A DNA stretch of 64,000 nt from Streptomyces peucetius (GTDB lineage Bacteria; Actinomycetota; Actinomycetes; Streptomycetales; Streptomycetaceae): NCBI RefSeq assembly GCF_025854275.1, contig NZ_CP107567.1:2852001-2916000 (forward strand), given 5' to 3'. Every line of letters begins with the position of its first letter. The stretch's first letter is position 1. Under the pieces are notes generated by a model. The model did no database searches, was not told the origin of the DNA, and worked only from the letters and a program-made list of their open reading frames with translations. Below, one piece after another: positions 45,379 to 54,978 of the stretch. The translations under genes were made by a program, and so were the position numbers.

Positions 45379-45581
45379 GGCCCGCGGTGCCTGCGGCGCC
45401 CGCGGCGCCTGCGGGGTGCATGAAGCGCCCGCGATCGGGCACGTGTACGCCGCGGGCCATGACTGCGGGCCGCAGCACCCTCCCGCACGGCGTGGCGAGT
45501 GTCTACGCTCGGTAGTTCGTGCCCGTCCCGCCCGTCCGCCGTTCCGACCGTCCCCGCCGAAGCCACCGAAGGAAGCCCGCC

Positions 45582-46166
45582 ATGCACCGCGCCTTGATCG
45601 TCGTGGACGTTCAGAACGACTTCTGCGAAGGCGGCAGTCTCGCGGTGGCGGGAGGAGCCGACGTCGCGGCCGCCATCACGGAGCTGATCGGCAACGCCCA
45701 GCCGGGCTACCGCTACGTGGTCGCCACCCGCGACCACCACATCGAGCCGGGCGACCACTTCTCCGACAACCCCGACTTCGCCGTCTCCTGGCCACCGCAC
45801 TGCGTGGCCGGCACGGAGGGTGTCGGCTTCCACCCGAACTTCGCCCCCGCCGTCGCCTCCGGCGCGATCTCCGCGGTCTTCGACAAGGGCGCGTACGCGG
45901 CGGCCTACAGCGGCTTCGAAGGTACGGACGAGAACGGGACGACGCTCGCGCAGTGGCTGCGGGCGCGTGACGTCACCGAGGTCGACGTGGTCGGCATCGC
46001 GACCGACCACTGCGTGCGGGCGACGGCGCTGGACGCGGCCCGTGAGGGCTTCACGACGCAGGTGCTGCTCGACCTGACGGCCGGGGTGTCGCCGGAGACG
46101 ACCGGGCGGGCGCTGGAGGAGCTGCGGGGGGCGGGCGTCGAGCTGAGCGGCAAGCCGGTCGTCTGA
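45582..46166 (+). CDS. pncA: Nicotinamidase
   Basis: The protein is 194 aa. The catalytic triad is Asp9 (VVDVQNDF), Lys102 (FDKGAY) and Cys144 (ATDHCVRATAL). The metal site is near RDHHIEPGDHF. It hydrolyses nicotinamide to nicotinate, which PncB then uses. GAAGGAAG lies 8 nt before ATG 45582. The 203 bp between pncB and pncA contain GC-rich short repeats and a possible promoter near 45500. The gene is followed by the second GC-rich composite repeat. Confidence 0.95.
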   Translation: MHRALIVVDVQNDFCEGGSLAVAGGADVAAAITELIGNAQPGYRYVVATRDHHIEPGDHFSDNPDFAVSWPPHCVAGTEGVGFHPNFAPAVASGAISAVFDKGAYAAAYSGFEGTDENGTTLAQWLRARDVTEVDVVGIATDHCVRATALDAAREGFTTQVLLDLTAGVSPETTGRALEELRGAGVELSGKPVV

Positions 46167-46298
46167 CCGGGCGGCGGGGCCTGGGCACGCGCCAGGGGGG
46201 CGTCCCGCGCCGAGCCGGTCGTCTGCCTGGCGCGCACCATTGGGGCGTCCCGCGCCCGGACGGGGTCGGGCCGGGTGACGTCCGGCCTGCCGGTGGCC

Positions 46299-46799
46299 GG
46301 GGCCGCTGCGCGGGGCTTGTCCCCTCCCCGCCCTTCCCGAAACCGGGGCTCCGCCCCGGACCCGACACCTGTGTGCGCGCGGCGTAGCCCGCTCCCCCGC
46401 AGCGGGGCTCCGCCGCGCTGCGGGGCAGGCCCCGGCTCTGAACCGCCGGACATGGGGAGACATTGACGCGAGCACGAGGACGGGGCGGAAGCCCTGCCGC
46501 GCCGCGCAGCGTGGCCGTGGCCCGGGCCGTTTCTGGGCACGGGGCCGGGCCCCGGCCCCGTGCCCAGGGACGGCGCTCCGCGCGGTGGCCTCAAACTCCC
46601 CCTACCGCCTGGCCTGGCCGGGGGAGTACCCCGGCCAGGCTGGAATTGCCGCTCCGCGGCACACACCAGCCCCTGGCGGCACATCCGGTCCCGCCACGGG
46701 CATCTCCAGCCCCACCGAAGGCACGTTCGGCCGCCGGGGGCACGTTCAGCCCCGCCGGCGATTGAGGCGCAGTCCCCGGGGCAGAGCCCCGGGGAGGGG
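46299..46799. repeat. GC-rich composite intergenic repeat, second copy
   Basis: The block 46299-46371 is a close copy of 18651-18718. The block around 46580-46760 shares GGTGGCCTCAAAC, a GCCGCNNCGCGGCACA segment and CGATTGAGGCGC with 19351-19425. An 11-bp hairpin (46613-46639) and a terminator-like hairpin lie within. It fills the gap between convergent pncA and the gene at 46800. I see no gene in it. Confidence 0.75.
46773..46795 (-). terminator. Hairpin just downstream of the gene at 46800
   Basis: A perfect 10-bp stem TCCCCGGGGC/GCCCCGGGGA with a 3-nt loop. Confidence 0.6.
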
Positions 46800-47111
46800 T
46801 CAGGCGGCTGGGCGGCGGAGGAGGGCGCGGGCCGGGTGCCAGAGGGGGGAGGCGGCGCCCTCGTCGGCGCGCCACAGCAGGCCCTCCGGGTGGTGCAGCA
46901 CCGCCGTGATCTCGTCCGGCGTCGGCGGCTCCGCGTTCCCCCGCAGATACACCGCCCTGAAGCCGAGATTCCGCAGCCGCGTAAGCGCTCGCGCGCGGTT
47001 CGCCGCGTGGACCAGGAAGCGAACCGTTCCTCCGCCGTCGGCCGGGCTGGGCAGGCTGAGCGCGACGACGACACTGCCGTTCGGCAGCTTGCAGAAACCT
47101 CCGCCGGGCAT
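46800..47111 (-). CDS. Conserved hypothetical protein
   Basis: The protein is 103 aa from ATG 47111, with GGGGGAG about 9 nt upstream. It reads as a soluble alpha/beta protein (GGTVRFLVHAANRARALTRL, RNLGFRAVYLRGNAE). No family comes to mind and no motif is visible. It lies downstream of the InhA-like protease on the same strand but past a terminator. Confidence 0.65.
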   Translation of the reverse strand: MPGGGFCKLPNGSVVVALSLPSPADGGGTVRFLVHAANRARALTRLRNLGFRAVYLRGNAEPPTPDEITAVLHHPEGLLWRADEGAASPLWHPARALLRRPAA

Positions 47112-47172
47112 GCGGAACCACTCCCCCGTGAGTCACTGTCAATAAGAACCTCGGTCAGACGCACCTAAACAC

Positions 47173-47208
47173 GATCGGCCGCCGCCCGCTAGAGGGCGAC
47201 GGCCGATC
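47173..47208 (-). terminator. Terminator after the InhA-like gene
   Basis: A 15-bp stem with one mismatch (47173-47187 with 47194-47208), 6-nt loop. Confidence 0.75.
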
Positions 47209-47233
47209 ATGCTTTGACCTGCGGTGTTACGAA

Positions 47234-49651
47234 TTACTTGGTCGACGGACCGACCTTGACCGTGATCGTCTGGCCGCTGCGCGGCTCCTTGACGATCGAG
47301 ATCTTGGTGTTGGTGTCAGTTACCTGAACGCTGCCCGTCGGGTTCTCGGCATACCAGTAGGTGCCCTTGCGGTCGTCGAAGACCGGGTTGCCGCGCTGCG
47401 AGGCGATCCAGTGCGGCTTGTCCGCGTTGTGCAGCCAGAAGCTGTCCGTGCGGTACCGGCTGAACGTCGAGTCGAACGTCTGGATCTTGTTGCGGAGCAG
47501 CTTGCCGTCCGACCACTTCATCGGCTTTGCGTGGGCGTCGATCGGAAGGACGAGACCCTGGCCCGGGTGGGCGCTGGTGTTGTTGTCCTTCTGCGAGGTG
47601 TCCCACTGCCAGATCAGCAGACCGCTCTGGTAGGGGTAGTGCTCGACCCAGCTCGCCCGGTCGCCGGTGAAGCCGAAGTTGTACGGGCCGACCTCGAGGG
47701 TCTTGTCGTACGACACGTACTGGCGGTTCTCGGCGATGTAGTACTGCTCGTACTCGTTCGTGAAGGACTCGCCGATGCGGCTGAAGCCCTCCGCGGTCCA
47801 GCCCTCGACCTCGCCCTCGGCGTCGTCGGAGAAGACCGGCGCGCCGTCGGCCGTGACGGTGATGGCGTCGGCCGCGAAGCCCTTGCCGGCGACGCCGCCG
47901 TCCGTCTGGTAGCGGAAGCGGACGTCGACCTTCTGGCCCGCGTAGGCGTCCAGCGAGTAGACGAGCTTCTGGTGGCCCTCGGAGGGGCCGGTCAGCGCCG
48001 GCCTGTCGCTCGAGTCACGGGTGATGGCCTTGCCGTCGGCCGTGCCGTCCACCGGCGTCCAGTTGGCGCCGCCGTCCGTCGAGACCTCGGTGTAGAGGTA
48101 GTCGTAGTCGGCCTCGATGTCCCACCAGCCGTCGAGCTCCAGCGAAGCCGTCGACGTGCCGGTGAGGTCGACCGTGCGGGACAGGGTGTTCTTGAGGTCG
48201 TCACCCATGTCGCTCCACCACTGCTTGGAGCCCTGGGCGGGCTTCACGACAGTCGTGGTGACGGCCTTCTTCGGCAGCTCGACGACGAGCGCCTGCGGCT
48301 TCTTGGTGTTGTACGCCGACACACCCAGGGTGTGGGTGGACTTCGTCGCCGCCTTGGCCGTCTCGTAGTTGAGCCAGCCGAGCTGCAGCTTGTCCCAGGC
48401 GGTCATGTCGCCGGGCAGGTCGCCGATGGAGTCCTTGCCCGCGCCGAGCCAGGAGCCGGCCGACATCAGGGTCCAGAAGCCGGTCGAGTTCTCGCCGCCG
48501 CCGGAGGTGTCGTAGTGGTCCGGCAGGCCGAGGTCGTGGCCGTACTCGTGGGCGAAGACGCCGAGGCCGCCGTTCTCGGGCTGCACGGTGTAGTCGCCGA
48601 CCCAGATGCCGGTGTCGCCGATCTGGGTGCCGCCGGCCTTGTTGTCCGCCGGGCCGGACCTGCCGGCGTCGGTGCCGTAGGCGTACCAGCGGTGTGCCCA
48701 CAGGGCGTCGGGGCCCTGGGCGCCGCCGCCGGCCGACTCGTCCTCGCCCGCGTGGACGAACTGGAAGTGGTCGATGTAGCCGTCGGCCTCGTTGAAGTTG
48801 CCGTCGCCGTCGAAGTCGTAGCGGTCCCACTTGTCGTACTCGGCAAGCGTCGCCTTGATCTCGGCGTCGGTCTGCCCCTTGGCCTTCTGGTCGGCGACCC
48901 AGGCGTTGACGCCGTCACGGACGGCGTCCCAGGCGCTGGCGCAGGTGGACTGGCCGCAGTAGTTGGAGCCGTAACGGGCCTCGTTGTACTCGACCTTGAC
49001 CCAGTCGGAGACCGTGCCGTCGACCGAGTAACGGCCGGAGGAGGTCTTCTCGTAGTAGGTCTTCAGGGAGTGCTTCGGCTGCCCGTTCTCGTCCTTGCCG
49101 GTGCCGAAGTACAGGTCCTGGAAGTGCTCCCGGTCGTAGTCCGCCTGCCAGGCGGTCGAGTTGTCCTTCGACCGGTCGGGCTCGGCGATCTCGTTGTGCA
49201 GCGGCCCGGGCGTGCCGCCGTACTTCTTGACCGGCGGCTTGGGGCCGTCGGGGCCGTCCGGGTCGAACATCGTCGTGTCGTCGACCTTGTCGCCGAACTC
49301 CACGAGGATGGTGAAGATCTTGTCGGTCTTCTCCCGGGCGAGCTCGACGTACTTCTTGTCGTCGAGCTTGACGACCTTGGAGCCGCCACGCGTCCGCACA
49401 TCGGCCTTGCCGGATATGACCTGCTCCAGGGCCGCCTGGCGCTGTGCCTCCTCCTGCTTGCTGAAGGGTCCTTCGAGGTCGTGCTCGACATGGCCCTTGT
49501 GCGGTGCCGGGTCGTGCCGCTCGATGCCCGCAGGGTCCGCCGACTTCTGGCCGTCGGCCTGCGCGCTGGTGAACGCCGAGGCGGTCGCAGTGGTCGCGGC
49601 AAGGGCCACGAGCACCGCGGATGCTCTGAACGTCCGTCGCTTACTGGTCAC
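47234..49651 (-). CDS. Secreted M6-family metalloprotease (immune inhibitor A type)
   Basis: The protein is 805 aa. GTG 49651 has GGGGGAGGA upstream and gives a Sec signal peptide ending near SAFTSAQA. A propeptide precedes the catalytic domain with zinc motif HEYGHDLGLPDH (about 368-379). Residues about 560-700 resemble a MAM/Ig-like carbohydrate or receptor-binding domain, and the C-terminus has a further beta domain. Acidic DFDGDGNFNEADGY is a likely calcium loop. It should be a secreted calcium- and zinc-dependent protease. The family degrades host immune peptides in Bacillus; here it probably serves nutrition or development. Confidence 0.9.
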   Translation of the reverse strand: MTSKRRTFRASAVLVALAATTATASAFTSAQADGQKSADPAGIERHDPAPHKGHVEHDLEGPFSKQEEAQRQAALEQVISGKADVRTRGGSKVVKLDDKKYVELAREKTDKIFTILVEFGDKVDDTTMFDPDGPDGPKPPVKKYGGTPGPLHNEIAEPDRSKDNSTAWQADYDREHFQDLYFGTGKDENGQPKHSLKTYYEKTSSGRYSVDGTVSDWVKVEYNEARYGSNYCGQSTCASAWDAVRDGVNAWVADQKAKGQTDAEIKATLAEYDKWDRYDFDGDGNFNEADGYIDHFQFVHAGEDESAGGGAQGPDALWAHRWYAYGTDAGRSGPADNKAGGTQIGDTGIWVGDYTVQPENGGLGVFAHEYGHDLGLPDHYDTSGGGENSTGFWTLMSAGSWLGAGKDSIGDLPGDMTAWDKLQLGWLNYETAKAATKSTHTLGVSAYNTKKPQALVVELPKKAVTTTVVKPAQGSKQWWSDMGDDLKNTLSRTVDLTGTSTASLELDGWWDIEADYDYLYTEVSTDGGANWTPVDGTADGKAITRDSSDRPALTGPSEGHQKLVYSLDAYAGQKVDVRFRYQTDGGVAGKGFAADAITVTADGAPVFSDDAEGEVEGWTAEGFSRIGESFTNEYEQYYIAENRQYVSYDKTLEVGPYNFGFTGDRASWVEHYPYQSGLLIWQWDTSQKDNNTSAHPGQGLVLPIDAHAKPMKWSDGKLLRNKIQTFDSTFSRYRTDSFWLHNADKPHWIASQRGNPVFDDRKGTYWYAENPTGSVQVTDTNTKISIVKEPRSGQTITVKVGPSTK

Positions 49652-50026
49652 TTGATGGTGTCCTCCCCCGCGTCCCGTCGCTGCTGCGGACCGGAATGTG
49701 GGGTCGTCCGCGCGCACGGTATCGCGTCTCAAGTGACGACATTCGACCGGAGTTGAGGGAGAAAAGACAGACCTTGACTTGGACAGGCCAACTGCACTAT
49801 GCAGAAGCACGGATCCGTTATCCGGACGAAGGCGAATCAGGACAAGAGGCGCACATTTTCGGCCACTTGGCCGAACGAATGAACCAGTGCGCCCCCCATG
49901 CACCGGCACCGTGTGTTAGGTCACGCTTACTGCCGGTTCCGCAGGGGCATCCAGCATCGTAGAGTCTCAAGTCAGTGCGAACTGTCCAGACTTCGACCTG
50001 CCCCTGTCCCGAGGACGGATACCGTC
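49652..50026. other. 375-bp divergent promoter region, no gene seen
   Basis: It lies between the protease gene and the small membrane protein gene. It is less GC-rich around 49745-49850 and contains GGATCCGTTATCCGG at 49811-49825, a palindrome-like sequence. No coding bias. Confidence 0.5.
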
Positions 50027-50335
50027 ATGCCGCGTCCGACTGCCGCACAGCTCGCCTACGGTTCGGCCACCGTCGTCTTCTCGACCGTCGCCCTCCTGCT
50101 GCTGACCCGCACCACCAACGGCGTCGCGGTCGCTGCGATCGGCATCGCCTCACTGGCGCTCGGACTCCTGGTCGCGGTGACGCTGCCCGTGCGCCGCAGG
50201 ACCGGGCCGGCCAGGGCCGCCGCCGCGGCAGCGGTCCCGGCCGCCGCCCCTGACGGACTCACCGCCCGGGTCCCCGCGGCGCGTGCGCACACCGGGGCCG
50301 AGGCCAGGACCGGCGAACACTCACTGCGCCGCTGA
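50027..50335 (+). CDS. Small membrane protein, unknown function
   Basis: The protein is 102 aa with two membrane helices (YGSATVVFSTVALLLLT and AVAAIGIASLALGLLVAVTL) and a basic, Ala-rich tail. GAGGACGG precedes ATG 50027. The 3' end overlaps the convergent RDD gene by 15 bp. No family recognised. Confidence 0.7.
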   Translation: MPRPTAAQLAYGSATVVFSTVALLLLTRTTNGVAVAAIGIASLALGLLVAVTLPVRRRTGPARAAAAAAVPAAAPDGLTARVPAARAHTGAEARTGEHSLRR

Positions 50336-51049
50336 CACCACGACGGTCTTGCCCGCCTTGTCGTGCAGGCCCTGCCGGTACGGCTTGTCGGTGAGCACGG
50401 TGATGACGATGACGATCCACCAGATGCAGTAGCAGCACACCAGCGCGGGCACCCAGAGCACCGCCGCCCGCAGGAACGAGGATCCGACGTCCGGCACCCG
50501 GCCGTCGTTGAGCATCGCCGTCCGCAGCTTCATGATCTTCTTGCCGAGGGTCTGCCCGTTGTTCTTCGCCGTCATGATCGTGTCGTAGCCGATGTAGGCG
50601 ACGAGGGTGATCAGCGACCACAGCCACTGCTCGCCGGAGTTCACCCGGTCCGCGACCTCGTCCCAGTCGTCGCCGCCGTAGGTCCCTTCGATGCCGCCGA
50701 AGAACAGGGAGATGAGTACCAGCGGCACAAAGACGATGATCATGTCGATCAGCCTGGCCAGCACCCGTTTGCCGAACGGGGCGAGCGGCGGCATCCCCGC
50801 GAGTGGATCGGCGCCGCCGTACGGGCCGCCGTAGGCGCCCGCGTCGTACCCGGGGGGCTGCCCGCCGCCGCCGGCACCGTACGCCCCGCCGGTTCCTCCG
50901 TAGGGCGAGTCGTACGGTGAACTGCCGCCTGCGGCGGGGCCGTTCCCGGGGGGCGGCGTCGGCCCGCCGGGCTCCTTCGGCTCCTGCGGCCTCTTGCGGA
51001 GCGGGTCTTCGTCGGGCGGCGGTCCGGTCGGCGGCTGATCGTTGCTCAT
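50321..51049 (-). CDS. RDD family membrane protein with Pro/Gly-rich N-terminus
   Basis: The protein is 242 aa from ATG 51049. The first 85 residues are disordered (PTGPPPDEDPL, YGG repeats). The RDD domain starts KRVLARLIDMIIVFVPLVLI with the Arg-Asp-Asp-type pattern, then KNNGQTLGKKIMKLR. Three or four helices. Function of the family is not settled; some are sodium/proton antiporters. It neighbours a second RDD gene upstream. Confidence 0.85.
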   Translation of the reverse strand: MSNDQPPTGPPPDEDPLRKRPQEPKEPGGPTPPPGNGPAAGGSSPYDSPYGGTGGAYGAGGGGQPPGYDAGAYGGPYGGADPLAGMPPLAPFGKRVLARLIDMIIVFVPLVLISLFFGGIEGTYGGDDWDEVADRVNSGEQWLWSLITLVAYIGYDTIMTAKNNGQTLGKKIMKLRTAMLNDGRVPDVGSSFLRAAVLWVPALVCCYCIWWIVIVITVLTDKPYRQGLHDKAGKTVVVSAAQ

Positions 51050-51135
51050 GGGGGCAGTGCACCCCGGCCCCATGAGCCCCGCAACGGCTCACGGGCGTTC
51101 GGGGGAACCGCCGCACGAGCCTTACGACGACGGCG

Positions 51136-52770
51136 TCAGCCGGTCACGAACGTGTGCGCCGCCTTGTCGTGCCAGCACTGCCGCCACGGCCGGTCGAAGA
51201 GGCACCAGAGCACATTGAGCACACCGACGACAAGGACGCCGAGCACGCCGTAGAGGAGCCAGCGGCGCAGTGCACCGCCGAAACCGGGCGGCTCGTGGGT
51301 CTCGATGTCCACGACCTTCAGACCGCAGAGCTTCTTGCCGAGCGTCCGCCCCCACTTGGCGGTGGGCAGCGACTCGTACAGCACGCCGAGGATTAGCAGG
51401 GCACCGAGGACGATGCCCAGATGGCCGGCGGTGGTGCCGTCGAGCAGCCAGACAGTGACCGTCTCGCCGGACAGCTTCGCCGCCTCGATCTTGTCGTCGA
51501 TGTGGGCGCGCGTCTGCGCGAGGACCGGGACGGCGACCGCGCCGACGAGCGCGCCGAGCAGCACCGTGTCGATCAACCGGGCGGCCAGCCGCTTGCCGAG
51601 ACCCGCGGGCCGGGCGGCCGCCTGTGCCTGCGCGGCGGCGAGAAACGGGTCGTTGACCGGGGGCTTCCAGGGCAGGACCGGCTCGCCCTCGGCGGTGCCC
51701 GGCGACTGCGCGAGCTGGTGCACCTGCTGCGCCCACGAGGCGGCGCCGCCACCGGCGCTGCTGGTCACCGGCGGCTGGGACTGTGCGGGCACCTGGGGCT
51801 GGGCCGGGGCCTGCTGCGCGGCCTGGGCGTGCGGGGCCGGCTGGGCGTGGGGAGCCTGCTGGGCGTGGGGAGCCGACCGGGCCTGCTGGGCGGCCGGGGC
51901 CGGCTGCGCCTGGGCCGCCGGGGTCCGGGCAGCGGCGGGCGTTTGCGGTGCGGCGGCGGACTGCGGGCCGTGCTGCGCCGGGCCCGGCCGGCCGGGAGCC
52001 GCCCCGGCTTCGCCGCCGCCCGGGCGCGGCGGCGCCGCGCCGTCGGCCTGCCCCGGGCGCTGGGCCCGGATGGTGACGGTGTTCTCCGCCGGCTGGTGCG
52101 GGCCCGGCGTGCGGCGGGCTGACGTCCCCTCCCCTGCCGGCTGCCCCGTACTGGCGCCCGGCCCCTGGCCGGGACGGACGGCGCGGATGGTGACGGTGCC
52201 GTCCGCCGGCGGCTCACCGGAGGATGACGTGCTCACGGGACGGACGCCGCCGGGGACCTCGTCGGCTGCCGGCCCGGCCTGCGGGCCCACGGACCGTACG
52301 CCGGGAAGCCGGCCGCCGGTCGGATCGGCGGGCCGGGCGGGTTCGGCCGGGCGGCGCGGGTCGGCCGGTGCGCCGGACGCCGCAGGCCGGTCGGCGGTAC
52401 GGGGGTCGCCGCCCCACGAGACCCGGTTGTCGAGGTCGCCGCCGAAACCGGCCTGACGCGAGGTGTCGGCCTGCCAGGCGGTGGCGGGCTCGGGGCGGGA
52501 GGGTTCGTCCGACGGCTCCTCGTCGAGGAACACCGGGCCCGTCTCCTCGACCGAGGGAGCGGGCGGGGCGGCGGCCGACGCGGCCGGCGCGGAGGAGGCC
52601 GCCGACCGTGGCGGGGCGGGCATCGGCTCGTCCGCCTTGGGGGCGGGCCTGCTCGTGCCGGGCACCCATGCCGCTCCGTTCCAGTACCGGACATATCCGG
52701 GAATGGACGGGTCCGGGTAGTAGCCGGGCGTGGGGCTGCCGTCACCGGTCGCCGGGGTTGGGGCGCTCAT
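51136..52770 (-). CDS. DUF2510 and RDD domain membrane protein with long Pro/Gln/Ala linker
   Basis: The protein is 544 aa from ATG 52770. An N-terminal DUF2510 domain (PGYYPDPSIPGYVRYWNGAAW, split about residues 15-36) precedes a disordered linker of about 300 residues rich in Ala, Pro, Gln and Arg. The linker holds two copies of the motif TVTIRAxRPGQ and tandem AQQAPHAQ units. The C-terminal RDD domain has GKRLAARLIDTVLLGALVGA and KWGRTLGKKLCGLKVVD. DUF2510 modules are thought to mediate protein contacts. The gene pair of RDD proteins probably arose by duplication. Confidence 0.87.
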   Translation of the reverse strand: MSAPTPATGDGSPTPGYYPDPSIPGYVRYWNGAAWVPGTSRPAPKADEPMPAPPRSAASSAPAASAAAPPAPSVEETGPVFLDEEPSDEPSRPEPATAWQADTSRQAGFGGDLDNRVSWGGDPRTADRPAASGAPADPRRPAEPARPADPTGGRLPGVRSVGPQAGPAADEVPGGVRPVSTSSSGEPPADGTVTIRAVRPGQGPGASTGQPAGEGTSARRTPGPHQPAENTVTIRAQRPGQADGAAPPRPGGGEAGAAPGRPGPAQHGPQSAAAPQTPAAARTPAAQAQPAPAAQQARSAPHAQQAPHAQPAPHAQAAQQAPAQPQVPAQSQPPVTSSAGGGAASWAQQVHQLAQSPGTAEGEPVLPWKPPVNDPFLAAAQAQAAARPAGLGKRLAARLIDTVLLGALVGAVAVPVLAQTRAHIDDKIEAAKLSGETVTVWLLDGTTAGHLGIVLGALLILGVLYESLPTAKWGRTLGKKLCGLKVVDIETHEPPGFGGALRRWLLYGVLGVLVVGVLNVLWCLFDRPWRQCWHDKAAHTFVTG

Positions 52771-52996
52771 CACCGTGGTCCCGTATCTCTTCGAGGCCTC
52801 AATTCAAGGCACCACATCTATCAGACCCGCGCGCACCGCTGGGCCGGTCCTGCCGTAACGACCCCTTTCCAGTCACGGGACAGTCACGGAAAGTTACTAC
52901 GGAAAGTCGCGTCATGACCGCGGGGCAGGGCGCTCTCCTCCCCTGAGGCCCACTCACCGGGCCGCCGCAGCAGGCGCAGAAGGAAGGAAGAGACCC

Positions 52997-53467
52997 ATGC
53001 AGAACGTGGTGGAACGCGAGCTCGAACTGAAGCTGGTGCTGTCGCCGGAGCGCAACGTCCCCGTACCGGCCCGGCTGAGTTACCGTGCGGACGACCCCTA
53101 TGCCGTGCACATCGTCTTCCACGTCGGCTCCGAGCATCCCGTCAACTGGACGTTCGCCCGCGAGTTGCTGATCGAAGGGGTGTCCCGGCCGTGCGGCACG
53201 GGGGACGTGCGGGTCTGGCCGTCGAAGAGCCAAGGGCGTGGCGTCATCCTCATGGCGCTGAGTTCACCCGATGGGGAGGCGTTGCTGGAGGCGCCGTCCA
53301 CAGGGGTGTCGGCCTGGCTGGAGCGGACGCTGCGGGTCGTGCCGCCGGGTTCGGAGCCGGCGGCGCTCGGCCTCGACGAGGCCCTGGCGGAGCTGCTCGC
53401 TCCGGCCGGGGCGGACGAGATGCGGGCGCACGGCTCCTCCGGTGACCCGCAGGACGGCGATGCCTGA
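52997..53467 (+). CDS. ssgG: SsgA-like sporulation protein (SALP), probably SsgG
   Basis: The protein is 156 aa. It has the SALP pattern: VPARLSYRADDPYAVHIVFH, then WTFARELLIEGVSRPCGTGDVRVWPS and a following GVILMALSSPDGEALLEAP. SALPs control septum placement and peptidoglycan during sporulation-specific division in streptomycetes. The symbol rests on my memory that ssgG lies in this neighbourhood in S. coelicolor, so it is less sure than the family. AAGGAAGG lies before ATG 52997. Confidence 0.85.
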   Translation: MQNVVERELELKLVLSPERNVPVPARLSYRADDPYAVHIVFHVGSEHPVNWTFARELLIEGVSRPCGTGDVRVWPSKSQGRGVILMALSSPDGEALLEAPSTGVSAWLERTLRVVPPGSEPAALGLDEALAELLAPAGADEMRAHGSSGDPQDGDA

Positions 53468-53501
53468 GGGGTGTGGACCGGCGGCGTCCGCCCGGGACGG
53501 G

Positions 53502-54869
53502 TCAGAAGAGCTTGCCCGGGTTGAGGATGCCCAGCGGGTCGAAGGTCTGCTTGATGCCGCGCTGCAACTCGAGGCTCACGGGGCCGAGTTCGCGGGCCAG
53601 CCATTCCTTCTTGAGCACCCCGACGCCGTGTTCGCCGGTGATGGTGCCGCCCAGTTCCAGACCGAGCGCTATGATCTCGTCGAAGGACTCGCGGGCGCGC
53701 CGCGACTCGTCGGGGTCGAGGTGGTCGAAGCAGACGACGGGATGGGTGTTGCCGTCACCGGCGTGGGCGCAGACGCCGATGGTCAGGTCGTACTTCTGTG
53801 CGATCGCGGCCGTGCCGTCGATCATCGCGCCGAGCTTCGACCGCGGTACGCACACGTCGTCGATCATCGTCGCCGACTTGACGGTCTCCAGGGCCGTCAG
53901 CGACATCCGGCGGGCCTGGAGCAGCAGTTCGGACTCGGCGACGGTGTCCGCGGGCACCACCTCGCTCGCCCCCGCGGCCTCGCACAGCGCGCCGACGGCG
54001 GCGAGGTCGGCCGCGGGATCGGGCGTGTCGAAGGCCGCGAGGAGCAGGGCCTCCGTCGTCTCCGGCAGCCCCATGTTGGCCAGTTCGTTGACCGCGCGGA
54101 CCGTGGTGCGGTCCATGATCTCGAGGAGGGACGGGGTGTGGCCGCGTTCCATGATCGCGCAGACGGCGTCGCAGGCGGTGGCCGCCGAGGGGAACTCCGC
54201 GGCGAGCACCAGCTGGGCCGGCGGCTGGGGCCGCAGCGCCAGGACCGCTTCCACGACGATGCCGAGGCTGCCCTCGGAGCCGACGAAGAGCCGGGTCAGG
54301 TCGTATCCGGCGACCCCCTTCGCGGTGCGCCGGCCGGTGTCCAGCAGCCGTCCGTCGGCGAGGACGACCTTCAGCCCGAGGACGTACTCGGCCGTCACCC
54401 CGTACTTGACGCAGCACAGGCCGCCGGACGCGGTGCCGATGTTGCCGCCGATCGTGCACATCTCCCAGCTCGAAGGGTCGGGCGGGTAGTACAGCCCGTG
54501 CTCGCCCACGGCCCGTGAGAGCACGGCGTTGACGACGCCCGGTTCGACGACGGCGATCCGGTCGACCGGGCTGATCTCCAGGATCCGGTCCATCTTCGTC
54601 AGCGACAGCACGATGCAGCCGTCCGACGCGTTGGCCGCGCCCGACAGGCCCGTACGGGCCCCCTGCGGCACGACCGGCACCCGCAGGTCCGTGGCGGTGC
54701 GCATCACGTGCTGCACCTGTTCGACGGTGCGCGGCAGGACCACGACGGCTGGGGTGCCCGCCGCGCAGAAGCTCGCCATGTCGTTGCCGTACGACGCGGT
54801 GACGTCCGGGTCGGTGAGAAGGGCTTCGGCGGGCAGACCGTCGCGCAGCCGCTCGAGGAGATCGTCCAT
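53502..54869 (-). CDS. FAD-linked oxidase, GlcD/D-lactate dehydrogenase type
   Basis: The protein is 455 aa from ATG 54869; upstream in-frame starts at 54896 and 54926 are possible. The FAD-binding PCMH fold has VVPQGARTGLSGAANASDGC and PDPSSWEMCTIGGNIGTASG. The C-terminus has CAHAGDGNTHPVV and GTITGEHGVGVLKKEWL, which carry the metal and active-site His. It oxidises glycolate, D-lactate or another 2-hydroxyacid with FAD. No glcE/glcF partner is adjacent, so a single-subunit D-2-hydroxyacid dehydrogenase is likely. Confidence 0.9.
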   Translation of the reverse strand: MDDLLERLRDGLPAEALLTDPDVTASYGNDMASFCAAGTPAVVVLPRTVEQVQHVMRTATDLRVPVVPQGARTGLSGAANASDGCIVLSLTKMDRILEISPVDRIAVVEPGVVNAVLSRAVGEHGLYYPPDPSSWEMCTIGGNIGTASGGLCCVKYGVTAEYVLGLKVVLADGRLLDTGRRTAKGVAGYDLTRLFVGSEGSLGIVVEAVLALRPQPPAQLVLAAEFPSAATACDAVCAIMERGHTPSLLEIMDRTTVRAVNELANMGLPETTEALLLAAFDTPDPAADLAAVGALCEAAGASEVVPADTVAESELLLQARRMSLTALETVKSATMIDDVCVPRSKLGAMIDGTAAIAQKYDLTIGVCAHAGDGNTHPVVCFDHLDPDESRRARESFDEIIALGLELGGTITGEHGVGVLKKEWLARELGPVSLELQRGIKQTFDPLGILNPGKLF

Positions 54870-54978
54870 GATCCCAAGCCTCGCACCGGGGGCCATCGGT
54901 GTGAACCCGTCTGCGTTCCACTCCATGGGTCAGAGTGTGTTCTTCGTATCGGCTGTGCGCTGCCGCACAGTGAGCGCC